The notes beneath the pieces are model-generated. The model ran no database searches, had not been told where the DNA came from, and saw nothing but the letters and a program-made list of their open reading frames with translations. A stretch of DNA of 64,000 bases from Halosimplex pelagicum (GTDB lineage: Archaea; Halobacteriota; Halobacteria; Halobacteriales; Haloarculaceae): contig NZ_CP058909.1 of the NCBI RefSeq assembly GCF_013415905.1, positions 744,001 through 808,000 on the forward strand. Direction: 5' to 3'. The position numbers and the translations under genes were made by a program. Shown piece after piece: positions 33,451 through 42,648 of this stretch. The stretch's first letter is position 1. Each line of letters starts with the position of its first letter.

Positions 33451-34173
33451 TCACTCCGGCGTCGCGCCGTCGGGGCGCAGGCGCGGGAACGCGCGAGCGG
33501 CGAGGGCGACGGCGACGACCGAGGTGGCGACGCTCCCGGCGGCTAGGATGATCCCGGAGGACGTGAGTCCACCCGCCGAGAAGAGTGCCCCCGTCTCGTA
33601 GCGCAGCGGCGGGTGGAGGCCGAACCCGTAGTCGACGAGGTCGTTGCCGAGCGCGAGCGCCAGCGCGAGGCCGAGCGCGCCGGGGGTGGTCCGCCCGAAG
33701 TGCGGCAGGAGGTACGCTTCCGGGATAAACAGGAGGTGCGTGACCAGCACCCCGAAGTAGCGCCACACGTCGGGGTAGTACAGCCCGAAGTGGAGGTTCA
33801 GCGCGAGCGCGAGCCAGAGCCCCGTCTCGACCAGCCAGACGAACGATATCGTGTAGAGGTAGGCGAGCACGAGGTTGGCAGGCGCTGCGTCGAGTCGGCG
33901 ACCGAGGTTCGGCAGCAGCGTGGCGAGCGCCAGCGCCATCAACAGCGTCGCGACCGGCGAGTCCATGTACACCGGCCACGCCAGCGTGTCCACCTCGGGC
34001 AGCGTCTCCAGGTAGAAGAACACGCCGACGAACACCCCCGCGACGTTGGCGAACACGAGCCAGACGAGACTCGGGGCGTTCTCCAGGTAGTACCGGGCCC
34101 ACCGCCGCGGGACGACGGCGTGGCGGCCGGTCGCTCCCCCGTCCGCCCGCTCGTCGCCGACCGACTCGTCCAT
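33451..34173 (-). CDS. DUF1405 family membrane protein
   Basis: A 240-residue integral membrane protein with about six segments. WARYYLENAPSLVWLVFANV, FFYLETLPEVDTLAWPVYMD and HFGLYYPDVWRYFGVLVTHL are the family's conserved stretches. The ATG at 34173 is preferred, but an in-frame ATG at 34200 and another at 34293 are possible, the latter with an atypical Arg-rich N-terminus. Function of DUF1405 proteins is unknown. The gene diverges from a DUF5802 gene. Confidence 0.85.
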   Translation of the reverse strand: MDESVGDERADGGATGRHAVVPRRWARYYLENAPSLVWLVFANVAGVFVGVFFYLETLPEVDTLAWPVYMDSPVATLLMALALATLLPNLGRRLDAAPANLVLAYLYTISFVWLVETGLWLALALNLHFGLYYPDVWRYFGVLVTHLLFIPEAYLLPHFGRTTPGALGLALALALGNDLVDYGFGLHPPLRYETGALFSAGGLTSSGIILAAGSVATSVVAVALAARAFPRLRPDGATPE

Positions 34174-34348
34174 GGTCGACTCCGAGTCCCCCGACCACAT
34201 AGCCGTACCGAACCCGTGGGCGCGCGGCGAGTCGGACCCCACCGGAACCGCCTCGTCGCGGCCGCGTCGTGCGGTCTGAAAGCACGCCGTCATAAGGCTA
34301 CCGGGGAAGACTTATACGGTACCATGGTTGTGATCCACTCGCACAGCA

Positions 34349-34765
34349 ATGTTCGAACAGTTCTCCAGCGGCTACTACCTGGGGCGGCTCTACGTCGAAC
34401 CCAGAGAGAGCGACGCGGCGGCCATCGCGGCCGCCCAGCACGAGCAGGTCAACGAGCAGTTGTACGCCGGCGAGGGGGTCTCGCGGACGGACCTCCCGCT
34501 GGTCATGAAACTGGAGAACACACACTTCACGGTCTACGGCGACGAGCGCGTCCCGGCCGACACCATCGCGATCCCCGAATCGCTCGTCGAAGAGACGAAC
34601 GTCCGCAACCCGCCGTCGCTGCGGGAGGTGTTCCTCGCCAAGGCCGAGCGCGCCAAACAGCTCCTCTCGGTCGCTGCCGGCACCCCCACCAGCGAGGAGG
34701 CGATGGACGAGGCCGTCCCCGACCACCCCTTCGACGAGGGGTTCGGCGGGCCGACCGGGATCTGA
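34349..34765 (+). CDS. DUF5802 family protein
   Basis: A 138-residue soluble protein beginning MFEQFSSGYYLGRLYVEPRE, a characteristic start for the haloarchaea-specific DUF5802 family. It continues with MKLENTHFTVYGDERVPADT and a PPSLREVFLAKAERAKQLL helix. A TTATAC TATA-like element lies about 35 bp upstream (34311-34316). No known enzymatic or binding motif. Function unknown. Confidence 0.87.
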   Translation: MFEQFSSGYYLGRLYVEPRESDAAAIAAAQHEQVNEQLYAGEGVSRTDLPLVMKLENTHFTVYGDERVPADTIAIPESLVEETNVRNPPSLREVFLAKAERAKQLLSVAAGTPTSEEAMDEAVPDHPFDEGFGGPTGI

Positions 34766-34998
34766 GCGGTGACCGGCGGGACGCCGGTACCGCGGAGCGG
34801 GCCCGGCCCGATCCCCCGTCTCGCGGTCGCTCCGCCCGGTTCCGAGCGGCCTGATCGTGCAGGGTGGAGACTGATTGCTCGGACCCCCGAGGATCGGATC
34901 CGAGCGACGCCGCTCCGCCGCGTCGGTGGGGCGCGCGCCAGCGCACGGGACCCGCGCCGGGGAGCCGGTCTCGCGGCGCGCCGTGCGGGAGCACTTCC

Positions 34999-35787
34999 AT
35001 GGCCAGTCAACACGCGGACCGAGGCGAACGCGAGCGGCGGGAGACGGACCGAGCCGGCCGCTCCGCGAGTGGTACCGACAGCGACCGAAGAGGCCGCGCG
35101 ATGCAGGGACTCGCCGGCGCCGGGCTCGTCCTCTACGGGCTCGGAAAGCGGTCGATACGCGGCGTGGCCGCGACCGCCGCCGGCGGGTGGCTCCTGCTGC
35201 GGGCGCTCCGTGGTTCTCGCCAGCGCGGCGGCGCGGGCGGCTCCGGCAACTGGAGCGCCCCGCGGGAACGCGGGCGCGAACCGGAGGGCGCGCCGCCCGA
35301 GTCGCTCGACGTGCAGCGGTCGATCACCGTCGAGCGGCCCGCCGAGGAGCTGTACGAGCGCTGGCGCGACCCCGAGACACACGAGCAGATCTGGGCGCAC
35401 TTCGCCGACGTCCGGGAGGTCGGCGAGGACCACCAGCACTGGGCGGTCACCGGGCCGCGCGACGTGACCCTGGAGTGGGACGCCGAGGTGGTCGCGGCCG
35501 ACCCCGGTGAGTTCCTGCGCTGGAAGTCTCTGCCCGGGGCGCGTGTCCCCAACGAGGGGTCGGTGCGCTTCCGCTCGCGGGGCGACGCCGAGACGGAGGT
35601 GACGCTGCACGTTCGCTTCGACCCGCCGGGCGGTCGGATCAGCGCCGCACTCGCCGAGCGCTTCGACCTCGTCCCCGACGCCGCGGCCGGGACGGCCCTC
35701 CGGCGGTTCAAGAGCCTCGTCGAGACGGGCGAGGTGCCAACGCTCGAACGCAACCCTTCGGCCCGCGGGGCCGGTGATCTGGTGTGA
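34999..35787 (+). CDS. SRPBCC (polyketide cyclase/START-like) protein
   Basis: A 262-residue protein. A basic N-terminal stretch and a short hydrophobic region (GLAGAGLVLYGLGKRSIRGV, about 37-70) precede an SRPBCC lipid/hydrophobe-binding domain (about 103-245: VQRSITVERPAEELYERWRD, WAVTGPRDVTLEWDAEVVAA, SVRFRSRGDAETEVTLHV). The stop overlaps the start of the alcohol dehydrogenase gene by 4 bp (GTGA), so the two are translationally coupled. This pair (SRPBCC plus zinc dehydrogenase) recurs in bacteria and haloarchaea. The ligand is unknown. Confidence 0.86.
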   Translation: MASQHADRGERERRETDRAGRSASGTDSDRRGRAMQGLAGAGLVLYGLGKRSIRGVAATAAGGWLLLRALRGSRQRGGAGGSGNWSAPRERGREPEGAPPESLDVQRSITVERPAEELYERWRDPETHEQIWAHFADVREVGEDHQHWAVTGPRDVTLEWDAEVVAADPGEFLRWKSLPGARVPNEGSVRFRSRGDAETEVTLHVRFDPPGGRISAALAERFDLVPDAAAGTALRRFKSLVETGEVPTLERNPSARGAGDLV

Positions 35788-36998
35788 GCGACGCGACCAG
35801 CGGTACGGGCGTCGCGGGCACCGGCACGATGCGTGCGGTCTGCTGGCACGGCGAGAACGACCTCCGGGTCGACACCGTCCCGCGCCCGTCCCTCGTGAAC
35901 CCGAAGGACGCCGTCCTGGAGGTCCGCGCTTCGACGGCCTGCGGTTCCGACCTGCACATCGTCGACGGCCTGATCCCGACGATGCGCGAGGGGGACGTGC
36001 TCGGCCACGAGTTCGTGGCGGAGGTCGCCGAGGTCGGCGACGCCGTCGAGGAGGTGGAGGCCGGCCAGCGCGTGGTCGTCCCCTCCTTCGTCGGCTGTGG
36101 CGCCTGTTCGTACTGCGGCGACGACCTGTGGTCGCTCTGTGACAACACCAACCCCAACGCCGCGATGCAGGAGCCGGTGCTCGGCGACTCGACGGCGGGC
36201 ATCTACGGCTACACCCACGCCTTCGGCGGCTACGCCGGCTCCCACGCCGAGTACATCCGCGTCCCTCACGCCGACGTGAACTGCTTCGAGGTGCCCGACG
36301 AGCTCGACGACGAGCAGGCGCTGTTCGCCTCTGACGCCTGGCCGACCGGCTACATGGGCGCGGACTTCTGCGACATCGAAGACGGCGACACCGTCGCGGT
36401 GTGGGGCTGTGGCGGCGTCGGGCTCATGGCCCAGGAGAGCGCCGCGCTCATGGGCGCCGAGCAGGTGATCGGCATCGACCGGTTCCCCGAACGACTCGAC
36501 GCCGCCCGCGAACACGCCGGCGCGGAGACGGTCGACTACACCGAGGTCGACAGCGTCGTCGACCGCCTCGACGCGCTGACCGGCGGGCGCGGTCCCGACG
36601 CCTGCATCGACGCGGTCGGGATGGAGGCCCACGGCACCGGCCTCTCGGGCCGCTACGACCGCGCGAAACAGCAGTTCGGTCTCCACACCGACCGCGGCGA
36701 GGCGCTCCGCCAGGCCATCCGCGCCGTCCGCAAGGGCGGCACGCTCTCGGTGCTGGGCGTCTACGGCCTGATGGACAAGTTCCCGGTCGGGGTCCTGATG
36801 AACAAGGGGATCACCGTGAAGACCGCCCAGCAACACGGCCAGCGCTACGTCCCCGACCTGCTCGACCACGTCGTCGAGGGCCAGATGGACCCCTCGTATC
36901 TCGCGACCCACGAGTTCTCGCTGGAGGAGGGACCGGCCGCCTACCGGATGTTCAAGGAGAAAGAAGACGAGATGATCCGGCCGGTGTTCAAGCCCTGA
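35784..36998 (+). CDS. Zinc-dependent alcohol dehydrogenase
   Basis: A 404-residue medium-chain dehydrogenase with GTG start inside the stop of the SRPBCC gene. Catalytic zinc ligands are in STACGSDLH and GDVLGHEFV. Structural zinc cysteines are in FVGCGACSYCGDDLWSLCDN. The NAD(P)-binding motif VWGCGGVGLMAQESA is near residue 210. The sequence resembles the glutathione-independent formaldehyde dehydrogenase-like branch, including the long loop before PVGVLMNKGITVKTAQQHGQ. It probably oxidises a small aldehyde or alcohol; the real substrate is open. The overlap suggests cooperation with the upstream SRPBCC protein. Confidence 0.9.
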   Translation: MSDATSGTGVAGTGTMRAVCWHGENDLRVDTVPRPSLVNPKDAVLEVRASTACGSDLHIVDGLIPTMREGDVLGHEFVAEVAEVGDAVEEVEAGQRVVVPSFVGCGACSYCGDDLWSLCDNTNPNAAMQEPVLGDSTAGIYGYTHAFGGYAGSHAEYIRVPHADVNCFEVPDELDDEQALFASDAWPTGYMGADFCDIEDGDTVAVWGCGGVGLMAQESAALMGAEQVIGIDRFPERLDAAREHAGAETVDYTEVDSVVDRLDALTGGRGPDACIDAVGMEAHGTGLSGRYDRAKQQFGLHTDRGEALRQAIRAVRKGGTLSVLGVYGLMDKFPVGVLMNKGITVKTAQQHGQRYVPDLLDHVVEGQMDPSYLATHEFSLEEGPAAYRMFKEKEDEMIRPVFKP

Positions 36999-37000
36999 GC

Positions 37001-37019
37001 GGTCGCCGAGGGGGCGACC
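37001..37019. other. Perfect hairpin after the dehydrogenase gene
   Basis: GGTCGCC-GAGGG-GGCGACC is a 7-bp perfect inverted repeat immediately after the stop of the dehydrogenase gene. It is not followed by a T run, so it may stabilise the 3' end of the message and is a poor candidate for a terminator. Confidence 0.45.
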
Positions 37020-37074
37020 GGGACGACCGGGGCGAACGAGTGAATTGAAGTCGGCGGCGGCGGAACCGACTCCC

Positions 37075-38328
37075 ATGAACGCCGGAGACCGCGTCCGCGT
37101 CGACCGCGCGGACCAGAGCTACGAAGGGGTCCTCCTGCCCTCGACGACCGCCGAGCACCTGGTCGTCAAACTCGACGGGGGGTACAACGTCGGCGTCGAC
37201 CGCGACGAAGCCGACGTGGAGGTCCTCGAATCGGACGTGTACGACGTCGAATCGGCCCAGGCCGAGAGCGAGCGGTCGACCATCGAGTTCGACGACGACC
37301 TGCCCACCGTGTCGCTCATCTCGACCGGCGGGACCATCGCCTCGACGGTCGACTACCGCACCGGCGCCGTCACCGCGCAGTTCGACGCCGAGGACGTGCT
37401 CCGCGCGGTCCCCGACCTCGCCGGACGGGCCAACTACCGCGGGCGCGTCGTCGCGAACATCCTCTCGGAGAACATGACGCCCGAGGTGTGGGGGGACCTC
37501 GCCGAAGCGATCCACGAGGAGATCGAGGCCGGCGCAGACGGCGTCGTCGTCATGCACGGCACCGACACGATGCAGTTCAGCGCCTCGGCGATGGCCTTCA
37601 TGCTCGACACGCCCGTGCCCATCGTCTTCACCGGGAGCCAGCGCTCGGCGGATCGGCCCTCCTCGGACAACGTGATGAACGCCGTCTCCGCCGTCGAGGC
37701 GGCCAAGTCCGACTGCGCCGAGGTGCTCATCTGCATGCACGAGAACGAGTCCGACGACCGCTGTGCGCTCCACCGCGGCGTCCGCGCGCGGAAGAACCAC
37801 ACCTCCCGCCGGGACGCCTTCGAGACCGTCGGCGCGAAGCCCCTCGGCGTCGTCGACTACGACGTCGACGGGGAGACCGACGTGTCGTTCCGCCGCGACC
37901 ACCGCGAGCGCGGCGCGACGGAACTGGACATCGACCCCGACCTCGACACGGAGGTCGAACTCCTGAAGTTCACGCCCAGCACCGACCCCGCGTTCCTCGA
38001 TGCCCTCGAAGGCAAATCGGGCGTCGTGCTCGAAGGGACGGGGCTCGGCCACGTCCACACCGACTGGATCCCGCGGGTCGAGGCGCTGGTCGACGACGGG
38101 ACGACGGTCGTGATGACGAGCCAGTGTCTCGAAGGGCGGGTCTGCGACCGGGTGTACGACACCGGCCGCGACCTGCTGGAGGCCGGCGTCGTCGAGGGCG
38201 AGGACACGCTCCCGGGTACGGCGAAGGTCAAGCTCATGTGGGCGCTGGCGAACGTCGAGAGCGTCGAGGAGGCCATGTCCACGTCGCTGGCCGGCGAGAT
38301 CCAGAGCCGGTCGGTGCCGTGGACCTGA
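37075..38328 (+). CDS. gatD: Glu-tRNA(Gln) amidotransferase subunit D
   Basis: A 417-residue asparaginase-like subunit of archaeal GatDE. The N-terminal AnsA-like extension (1-75: GDRVRVDRADQSYEGVLLPS) is the GatD-specific domain. The active-site motifs SLISTGGTIAS (about 81-91) and VVMHGTDTMQFSA (about 157-168) hold the nucleophilic threonines, with a Lys in EAAKSDC. It releases ammonia from glutamine for GatE to amidate Glu-tRNA(Gln). gatE is not in this window, as is normal in haloarchaea where the two are unlinked. It is followed 13 bp later by an acetyltransferase gene. Confidence 0.95.
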   Translation: MNAGDRVRVDRADQSYEGVLLPSTTAEHLVVKLDGGYNVGVDRDEADVEVLESDVYDVESAQAESERSTIEFDDDLPTVSLISTGGTIASTVDYRTGAVTAQFDAEDVLRAVPDLAGRANYRGRVVANILSENMTPEVWGDLAEAIHEEIEAGADGVVVMHGTDTMQFSASAMAFMLDTPVPIVFTGSQRSADRPSSDNVMNAVSAVEAAKSDCAEVLICMHENESDDRCALHRGVRARKNHTSRRDAFETVGAKPLGVVDYDVDGETDVSFRRDHRERGATELDIDPDLDTEVELLKFTPSTDPAFLDALEGKSGVVLEGTGLGHVHTDWIPRVEALVDDGTTVVMTSQCLEGRVCDRVYDTGRDLLEAGVVEGEDTLPGTAKVKLMWALANVESVEEAMSTSLAGEIQSRSVPWT

Positions 38329-38341
38329 CGGGGGCGACCCG

Positions 38342-39301
38342 ATGACGATGGAGGTCCGACAGGCCCGCGCGGGCGACCACGAGGATATCGTCGCGTTCAC
38401 GAGCGACACGTGGAGCGACCGCTTCGACCGGGGGGACTACATCCCCGAGGTGTTCCCCGAGTGGGTCGAGCGCGACGGCCCCGACCAGCGCACCGTCGTC
38501 GCCGAGGCGGACGACGGCCGAGCGGTCGGCGTCTGCCAGGTCGTCGCGCTCTCGCCCCACGAGACGTGGGCCCAGGGGATGCGCGTGGCCGACGACGCCC
38601 GCGCGGAGGGGGTCGCCGAGGCGATGAACGACGCCTGCTTCGAGTGGGCTCGCGACCGCGGCGCGACCGTCTGCAGAAATATGGTCTTCTCGTGGAACGC
38701 GCCCGGCCTCGGCGCCGCCCGCGGCGTCGGCTACGACCCCGCCACCGAGTTCCGCTGGGCCCACCCCGACCCCGACACGGACGCCCGGGCGGACAGCAAC
38801 GGCGCGAGCGGGCTGGACGCGACCGCCGACCCCGACGCCGCCTGGAGCTACTGGCAGCGCAGCGACGCCGCCCGGGAACTCGCCGGGCTGACGCTCGACC
38901 CCGAGGAGTCGTGGGCGCTCTCGGAGTGTTCGAGGGAGCGGTTCCGCGCCGCCGCCGACGAGCGCCGCGCGTTCGCCGTCCGGGGCTCCGACGGGACCCA
39001 CGGCGCCGCCGTCCGGACGCGCGAGTACGAGCGCGAGAGCGGCGGAGAGGGCGACGGCGGGGAGGGCGAGGGCGCGACCGAGCAGTGGGTCGAGTACGGC
39101 GTCGGCGCCTGGGACGACGTGCCCGCCGCGCAGACGCTGTTCGCCGCCATCGCGCGGGACGCGGCCGACCTGGGAGCCGACCGGACGAGAGTCCTGATCC
39201 CGGAGACGCCACGGCACGTCTCCGACGCCGCCTACGCCGGCATCGCCGTCTCGGAGAACCCCGACTTCGTCATGGCCGCCGACCTGACGGGGTGGGACTG
39301 A
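38342..39301 (+). CDS. GNAT family N-acetyltransferase
   Basis: A 319-residue protein. The N-terminal half has the GNAT fold order: RQARAGDHEDIVAFTSDTWS, TVVAEADDGRAVGVCQVVAL, then MRVADDARAEGVAEAMNDAC and ARDRGATVCRNMVFSWN, where the acetyl-CoA-binding loop looks like an A/G-variant of RxxGxG/A. The C-terminal half is a second, diverged domain, interrupted by an acidic GEGDGGEGEGATE insert near residue 240. The acceptor is unknown. It lies 13 bp after gatD in the same direction, perhaps co-transcribed. Confidence 0.82.
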   Translation: MTMEVRQARAGDHEDIVAFTSDTWSDRFDRGDYIPEVFPEWVERDGPDQRTVVAEADDGRAVGVCQVVALSPHETWAQGMRVADDARAEGVAEAMNDACFEWARDRGATVCRNMVFSWNAPGLGAARGVGYDPATEFRWAHPDPDTDARADSNGASGLDATADPDAAWSYWQRSDAARELAGLTLDPEESWALSECSRERFRAAADERRAFAVRGSDGTHGAAVRTREYERESGGEGDGGEGEGATEQWVEYGVGAWDDVPAAQTLFAAIARDAADLGADRTRVLIPETPRHVSDAAYAGIAVSENPDFVMAADLTGWD

Positions 39302-39366
39302 CTGCGGTCCCGTCACTCTCCCGTCGGGCGAAGCCATTTGTACACGCGAGCGTAAAGCATCTGTAT

Positions 39367-39663
39367 ATGTCCGACGCGGATACGGGGAGCGGTGACGACG
39401 GGCCGGAGACGGTGCAGATCAACCTCCGGCTGAGCGAGGCCTTCCTCGAAGACATCGACGCGACGTGGCAGGAGGAGGGGTTCAGCTCCCGGAGCGAGTT
39501 CCTGCGTTACGCCGCTCGCGACGCCGTCAAGCACCCGGCGTTCTCCCGAGAGGGGTGGAAACAGATCGCCGCCAGCGAGCACGACCTGCGGGCAGGTGAC
39601 GCGGAACTGGTGTCGCGAGACGAGGTCGTCGAGATGATGGACCGAGACGAGGATGACGGGTGA
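39367..39663 (+). CDS. Ribbon-helix-helix antitoxin
   Basis: A 98-residue protein. QINLRLSEAFLEDIDATWQE followed by GFSSRSEFLRYAARDAV is a typical ribbon-helix-helix DNA-binding fold (residues 18-60). The C-terminal tail (HDLRAGDAELVSRDEVVEMM) is a toxin-binding candidate. It overlaps the downstream RelE-like gene by 11 bp. A TATA-like ATTTGTAC about 30 bp upstream suggests a leaderless transcript. It should repress its own operon as part of a toxin-antitoxin module. Confidence 0.88.
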   Translation: MSDADTGSGDDGPETVQINLRLSEAFLEDIDATWQEEGFSSRSEFLRYAARDAVKHPAFSREGWKQIAASEHDLRAGDAELVSRDEVVEMMDRDEDDG

Positions 39664-39937
39664 AGCGGACTGGGACTGGAAGTTCACCGCGCGCGCAGCG
39701 GACCAGTTCGGCGGATTGGACGGACACGTGCAGGATCGCGTCGTCTCGAAGCTCGACGAAGTCGTCGGCTCGGCGTGGCGAACGCCCGACGAGTTCCTCG
39801 AACCGCTGACGGGCGGGCCGTTTTCGAAACTTCGCGTCGGCCAGTACCGTCTCGCCTGCGTGCTCGACGACGAGACGGAGACGCTCGAAGTCCACCGGAT
39901 CGAACACCGCAGCGGCGCGTACACCGCCGACGACTGA
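39653..39937 (+). CDS. RelE/ParE-type toxin
   Basis: A 94-residue basic-cored protein. WDWKFTARAADQFGGLDGHV, RVVSKLDEVV and GGPFSKLRVGQYRLACVLDD give the RelE/ParE fold order. The PFSKLRVGQYR strand is the best-conserved part, and HRIEHRSGAY the C-terminal strand with basic residues expected for ribosome-dependent mRNA cleavage. It starts inside the antitoxin gene (11-bp overlap), which is strong operon evidence. Whether it is RNase (RelE) or gyrase-directed (ParE) cannot be told. Confidence 0.87.
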   Translation: MTGEADWDWKFTARAADQFGGLDGHVQDRVVSKLDEVVGSAWRTPDEFLEPLTGGPFSKLRVGQYRLACVLDDETETLEVHRIEHRSGAYTADD

Positions 39938-40008
39938 GTTCGGACCGTCCGGCGCGCGTCCGCACCCCCACCACGACACTTACCCGCACACCGCTCGAAA
40001 CCGAGCGC

Positions 40009-40404
40009 ATGGACGCCGAATCGTTCTTCGAGGAGATGCCCTTCGCCGACCTGCTCGGCATCGAACTCACCGAGATCGCCGACGGCCACGCCGAGGGGCG
40101 CCTGGCGATGCGCGAGGAACTGTCCTGGCACAGCGAGCGCGTGCTGGCTCACGGCGGCGTCACCTACACGCTGGCCGACACGGTTGGCGGCGCGGCGCTC
40201 GTCTCGCTCGTCGACCGACCTGTCCCGACCGTGGACATGCGGATGGACTACCTGGAGGCCGGAACGGGGGATCTGACCGCCGAGGCCGACGTGGTCCGCG
40301 AGGGCGGCGACGTCGGCGTCGTCGACGTGGACGTGTACGCCGACGAGGGGGACGCTCACCTCGCCAGCGGCCGCGGCGTCTACAAGACCGGCGAATCCGA
40401 GTGA
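40009..40404 (+). CDS. PaaI-type hotdog thioesterase
   Basis: A 131-residue hotdog-fold protein: FFEEMPFADLLGIELTEIAD, EELSWHSERVLAHGGVTYTL with the conserved HGG, then ADTVGGAALVSL and VDMRMDYLEAGTGDLTAEAD. This is the PaaI/YbgC-like acyl-CoA thioesterase pattern. The likely role is hydrolysis of an aryl- or acyl-CoA ester; the substrate is open. Confidence 0.88.
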   Translation: MDAESFFEEMPFADLLGIELTEIADGHAEGRLAMREELSWHSERVLAHGGVTYTLADTVGGAALVSLVDRPVPTVDMRMDYLEAGTGDLTAEADVVREGGDVGVVDVDVYADEGDAHLASGRGVYKTGESE

Positions 40405-40560
40405 GGCGACCGGCGCGCGCCGACCGCACTGCAACGGCTCTCGCCCGGCGTGCCGGCGCGGCCCAGCGCGGTCCGAGGCCGCGACCGCCGTTCGCGGGGA
40501 CCGTCCGGACGCCTCGCCGGCGACAAAAGACCTATTCGGCGGTCGGTCCCACTTGCGGGT

Positions 40561-40926
40561 ATGACCGACATCGACCTGGCGTTCGACGAGCACGAACGCC
40601 TCCCCGCGGTCGCCCAGGACGCCGACTCGGGGGAGGTACTCATGCTCGCGTACGTCACAAGCGAGGCCGTCGAGCGCACCCGCGAGACCGGCTTCGCCCA
40701 CTACTACTCGCGCAGTCGCGAGGAGCTCTGGAAGAAGGGCGGCTCCAGCGGCCACGTCCAGGCGATCGAGGAGATCCGCGTCGACTGCGACGGCGACGCG
40801 CTGCTGTACCTCGTCGACCAGGAGGGCGGCGCCTGCCACACCGGCTACGAGTCGTGTTTCTACCGCACCGTCGACGGCGAGACCGTCGGCGAGCAAGTCT
40901 TCGACCCCGACGAGGTCTACGAGTAG
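40561..40926 (+). CDS. hisI: Phosphoribosyl-AMP cyclohydrolase
   Basis: A 121-residue single-domain HisI. Signature stretches: [28 protein letters not shown]-like [40 protein letters not shown] and ESCFYR. The cysteines in the VDCDGDA and [11 protein letters not shown] motifs bind the catalytic zinc. It opens the purine ring of PR-AMP in histidine synthesis. There is no fused HisE domain. The gene is followed 4 bp later by a coiled-coil gene. Confidence 0.94.
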   Translation: MTDIDLAFDEHERLPAVAQDADSGEVLMLAYVTSEAVERTRETGFAHYYSRSREELWKKGGSSGHVQAIEEIRVDCDGDALLYLVDQEGGACHTGYESCFYRTVDGETVGEQVFDPDEVYE

Positions 40927-40930
40927 CCGG

Positions 40931-42106
40931 ATGAGCGACGCCGCCTTCGACCCCGCGACCGACGACCCCCGCGCCGTCGCCGACGACCTCGTCGCCGAAC
41001 TGCGCGAGGCCCGCGACGCCCTCCGGCGCGCCCGCGACCGCGTCGACGAGGTCGGCGAGCCCGAACTCCGGGCCGTCGCCGACGCCCACGACGACCTCAC
41101 GACGCTGTTCGACCGCTACGAGGAGGAGGTCACCGGCGACGGCGACTTCAAGACGTTCATCGAGTTCCAGAGCCAGATCGCCGCGATCACCGAGGACCTC
41201 TCCGAGGACGTGCGCCACCGCGAGGTGTTCGAGGAGGTCGACGACCTGCTCCAGCAGCGCCGGCTCACCGACTCGGACTGGACCAAGGTCCGCTCGGCGC
41301 TGGAGCCGGTCCGGGCGGACGTGTCCCGCCTCGACGACCGCGACGAGGCCCGCGAGCGCTACGAGGACGCCCGCTTCGCCGCCGAGCGCCGCATCGACGA
41401 CCTCGCCGACCGCATCGCCGACCTGGAGGACCTGCAGCGGCTGGGCGACGCCGACCTCGACGCCCCGACCGAGCGCCTGCGCGACCCCATCGAGACGTAC
41501 AACGACCGCGTCGCCGACGCCTTCGCCGACTTCCGCTCGTCGGCGAGCGCCCGCGACCTGCTGGCGTTCGTCGCCAAGGCCGACGCCTACCCCCTCGTCC
41601 CCTTCGAGTCGCCCCCCGACGACCTCCGGGAGTACGTCGAGACCCACGACGCCGGCGAGGAGTCGGTCGGGCAACTGCTGGAGTACGCCGAGTACTCGAA
41701 GTCGAAACTCGACCACTACGTCGGCGACCCCGACGCGCTCAAACGGAACGTCTCGACCCGGCGGACGTACCTCCGGCGGCTGGACGCCGAGCCGCTGACC
41801 GTCGACTGGCCCCCCGTCGAGGCCGAGACGCTCCGGTATCGGGCCCGGGAGCTGACCAGCGTCGTCGCCCGCTTCGCCGACGCCGTCGAGGACGGCGAGC
41901 CGGCGCTCGTGGCGCTGCGGGACGTGCGCGAGTTGCCCCGCGAGACCGACTACGAACGACTGCGGAACAGCGCACAGGCCCGCGCGCAGCTGGGTCCCGA
42001 GGAGCGCGAGCGACTGTCGAGCGGCGCGGTTGACGACGAACTGGCCGCCTGTCGCGACGCGAAGGAACGGCTGGAAGACGCGCTGGAGGAGTATCCCGCG
42101 CTGTAG
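40931..42106 (+). CDS. Acidic coiled-coil protein (DUF7118-like)
   Basis: A 391-residue, almost entirely helical protein with long heptad stretches (about 20-60, 110-160 and 350-390) and no membrane segments. The haloarchaea-specific coiled-coil family often sits after hisI. The middle contains SARDLLAFVAKADAYPLVPF and EYSKSKLDHYVGDP, the best-conserved looking parts. Possibly structural or chromosome-associated, but no specific function can be supported. The 4-bp spacing to hisI suggests co-transcription. Confidence 0.82.
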   Translation: MSDAAFDPATDDPRAVADDLVAELREARDALRRARDRVDEVGEPELRAVADAHDDLTTLFDRYEEEVTGDGDFKTFIEFQSQIAAITEDLSEDVRHREVFEEVDDLLQQRRLTDSDWTKVRSALEPVRADVSRLDDRDEARERYEDARFAAERRIDDLADRIADLEDLQRLGDADLDAPTERLRDPIETYNDRVADAFADFRSSASARDLLAFVAKADAYPLVPFESPPDDLREYVETHDAGEESVGQLLEYAEYSKSKLDHYVGDPDALKRNVSTRRTYLRRLDAEPLTVDWPPVEAETLRYRARELTSVVARFADAVEDGEPALVALRDVRELPRETDYERLRNSAQARAQLGPEERERLSSGAVDDELAACRDAKERLEDALEEYPAL

Positions 42107-42159
42107 TCGCCGTTTCTCATCTCCGCTTCCCGCGGTCTCGCTCGGTCTGAGCGCGACTC

Positions 42160-42570
42160 TCAGGGGCTGTTCCGTTCGTCAGAGACAGCGGTCAGGGCGG
42201 TCGTGCCCGCGGACACGAAGAACAGTGAACTCAGAATAGTCAAGTGGAATCCGTGCGCCGGGACGAACTCGACGGCGTGGTAGTTGATCGCGACCAGCAA
42301 CCGGATCACTGGCACCGTCAGTGCAGCGACGCCCGTCACCACCAGTAGACCCCCCTCTATCCGGATGCTACCGTCCCAGAGCCTGACGACGGCGAGTAGT
42401 ACCAGCGGCGCGAGCAACAGGAGCCGGTCCAGATAGATCCCCGAAGACTGGAGCGTCGTGAGCGGAGTACCGGTTCCGGCCAGTTCTTGCACCCAATCGA
42501 AATAGACGCCCCCGGCGAGCAGGACAGTCCCGGCCATCGTCCGGTAGGACGGTAGAGTCAGCTGTTTCAC
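42160..42570 (-). CDS. Four-span membrane protein
   Basis: A 136-residue protein with four predicted membrane segments (about 12-28, 48-65, 72-92 and 108-128). The only upstream in-frame start is GTG at 42570; an internal ATG (about 42537) would remove the first charged residues. No known family. Composition is less acidic and the flanking DNA is less GC-rich than average, so a recent acquisition is possible. Confidence 0.65.
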   Translation of the reverse strand: MKQLTLPSYRTMAGTVLLAGGVYFDWVQELAGTGTPLTTLQSSGIYLDRLLLLAPLVLLAVVRLWDGSIRIEGGLLVVTGVAALTVPVIRLLVAINYHAVEFVPAHGFHLTILSSLFFVSAGTTALTAVSDERNSP

Positions 42571-42648
42571 GGTAGGCTGTTCGTGTCGGCTGAACGTGAT
42601 ACTGTCTGTGTACTACCGGTGTCGAACCGATCGCGCGCCCCTCGGTCG

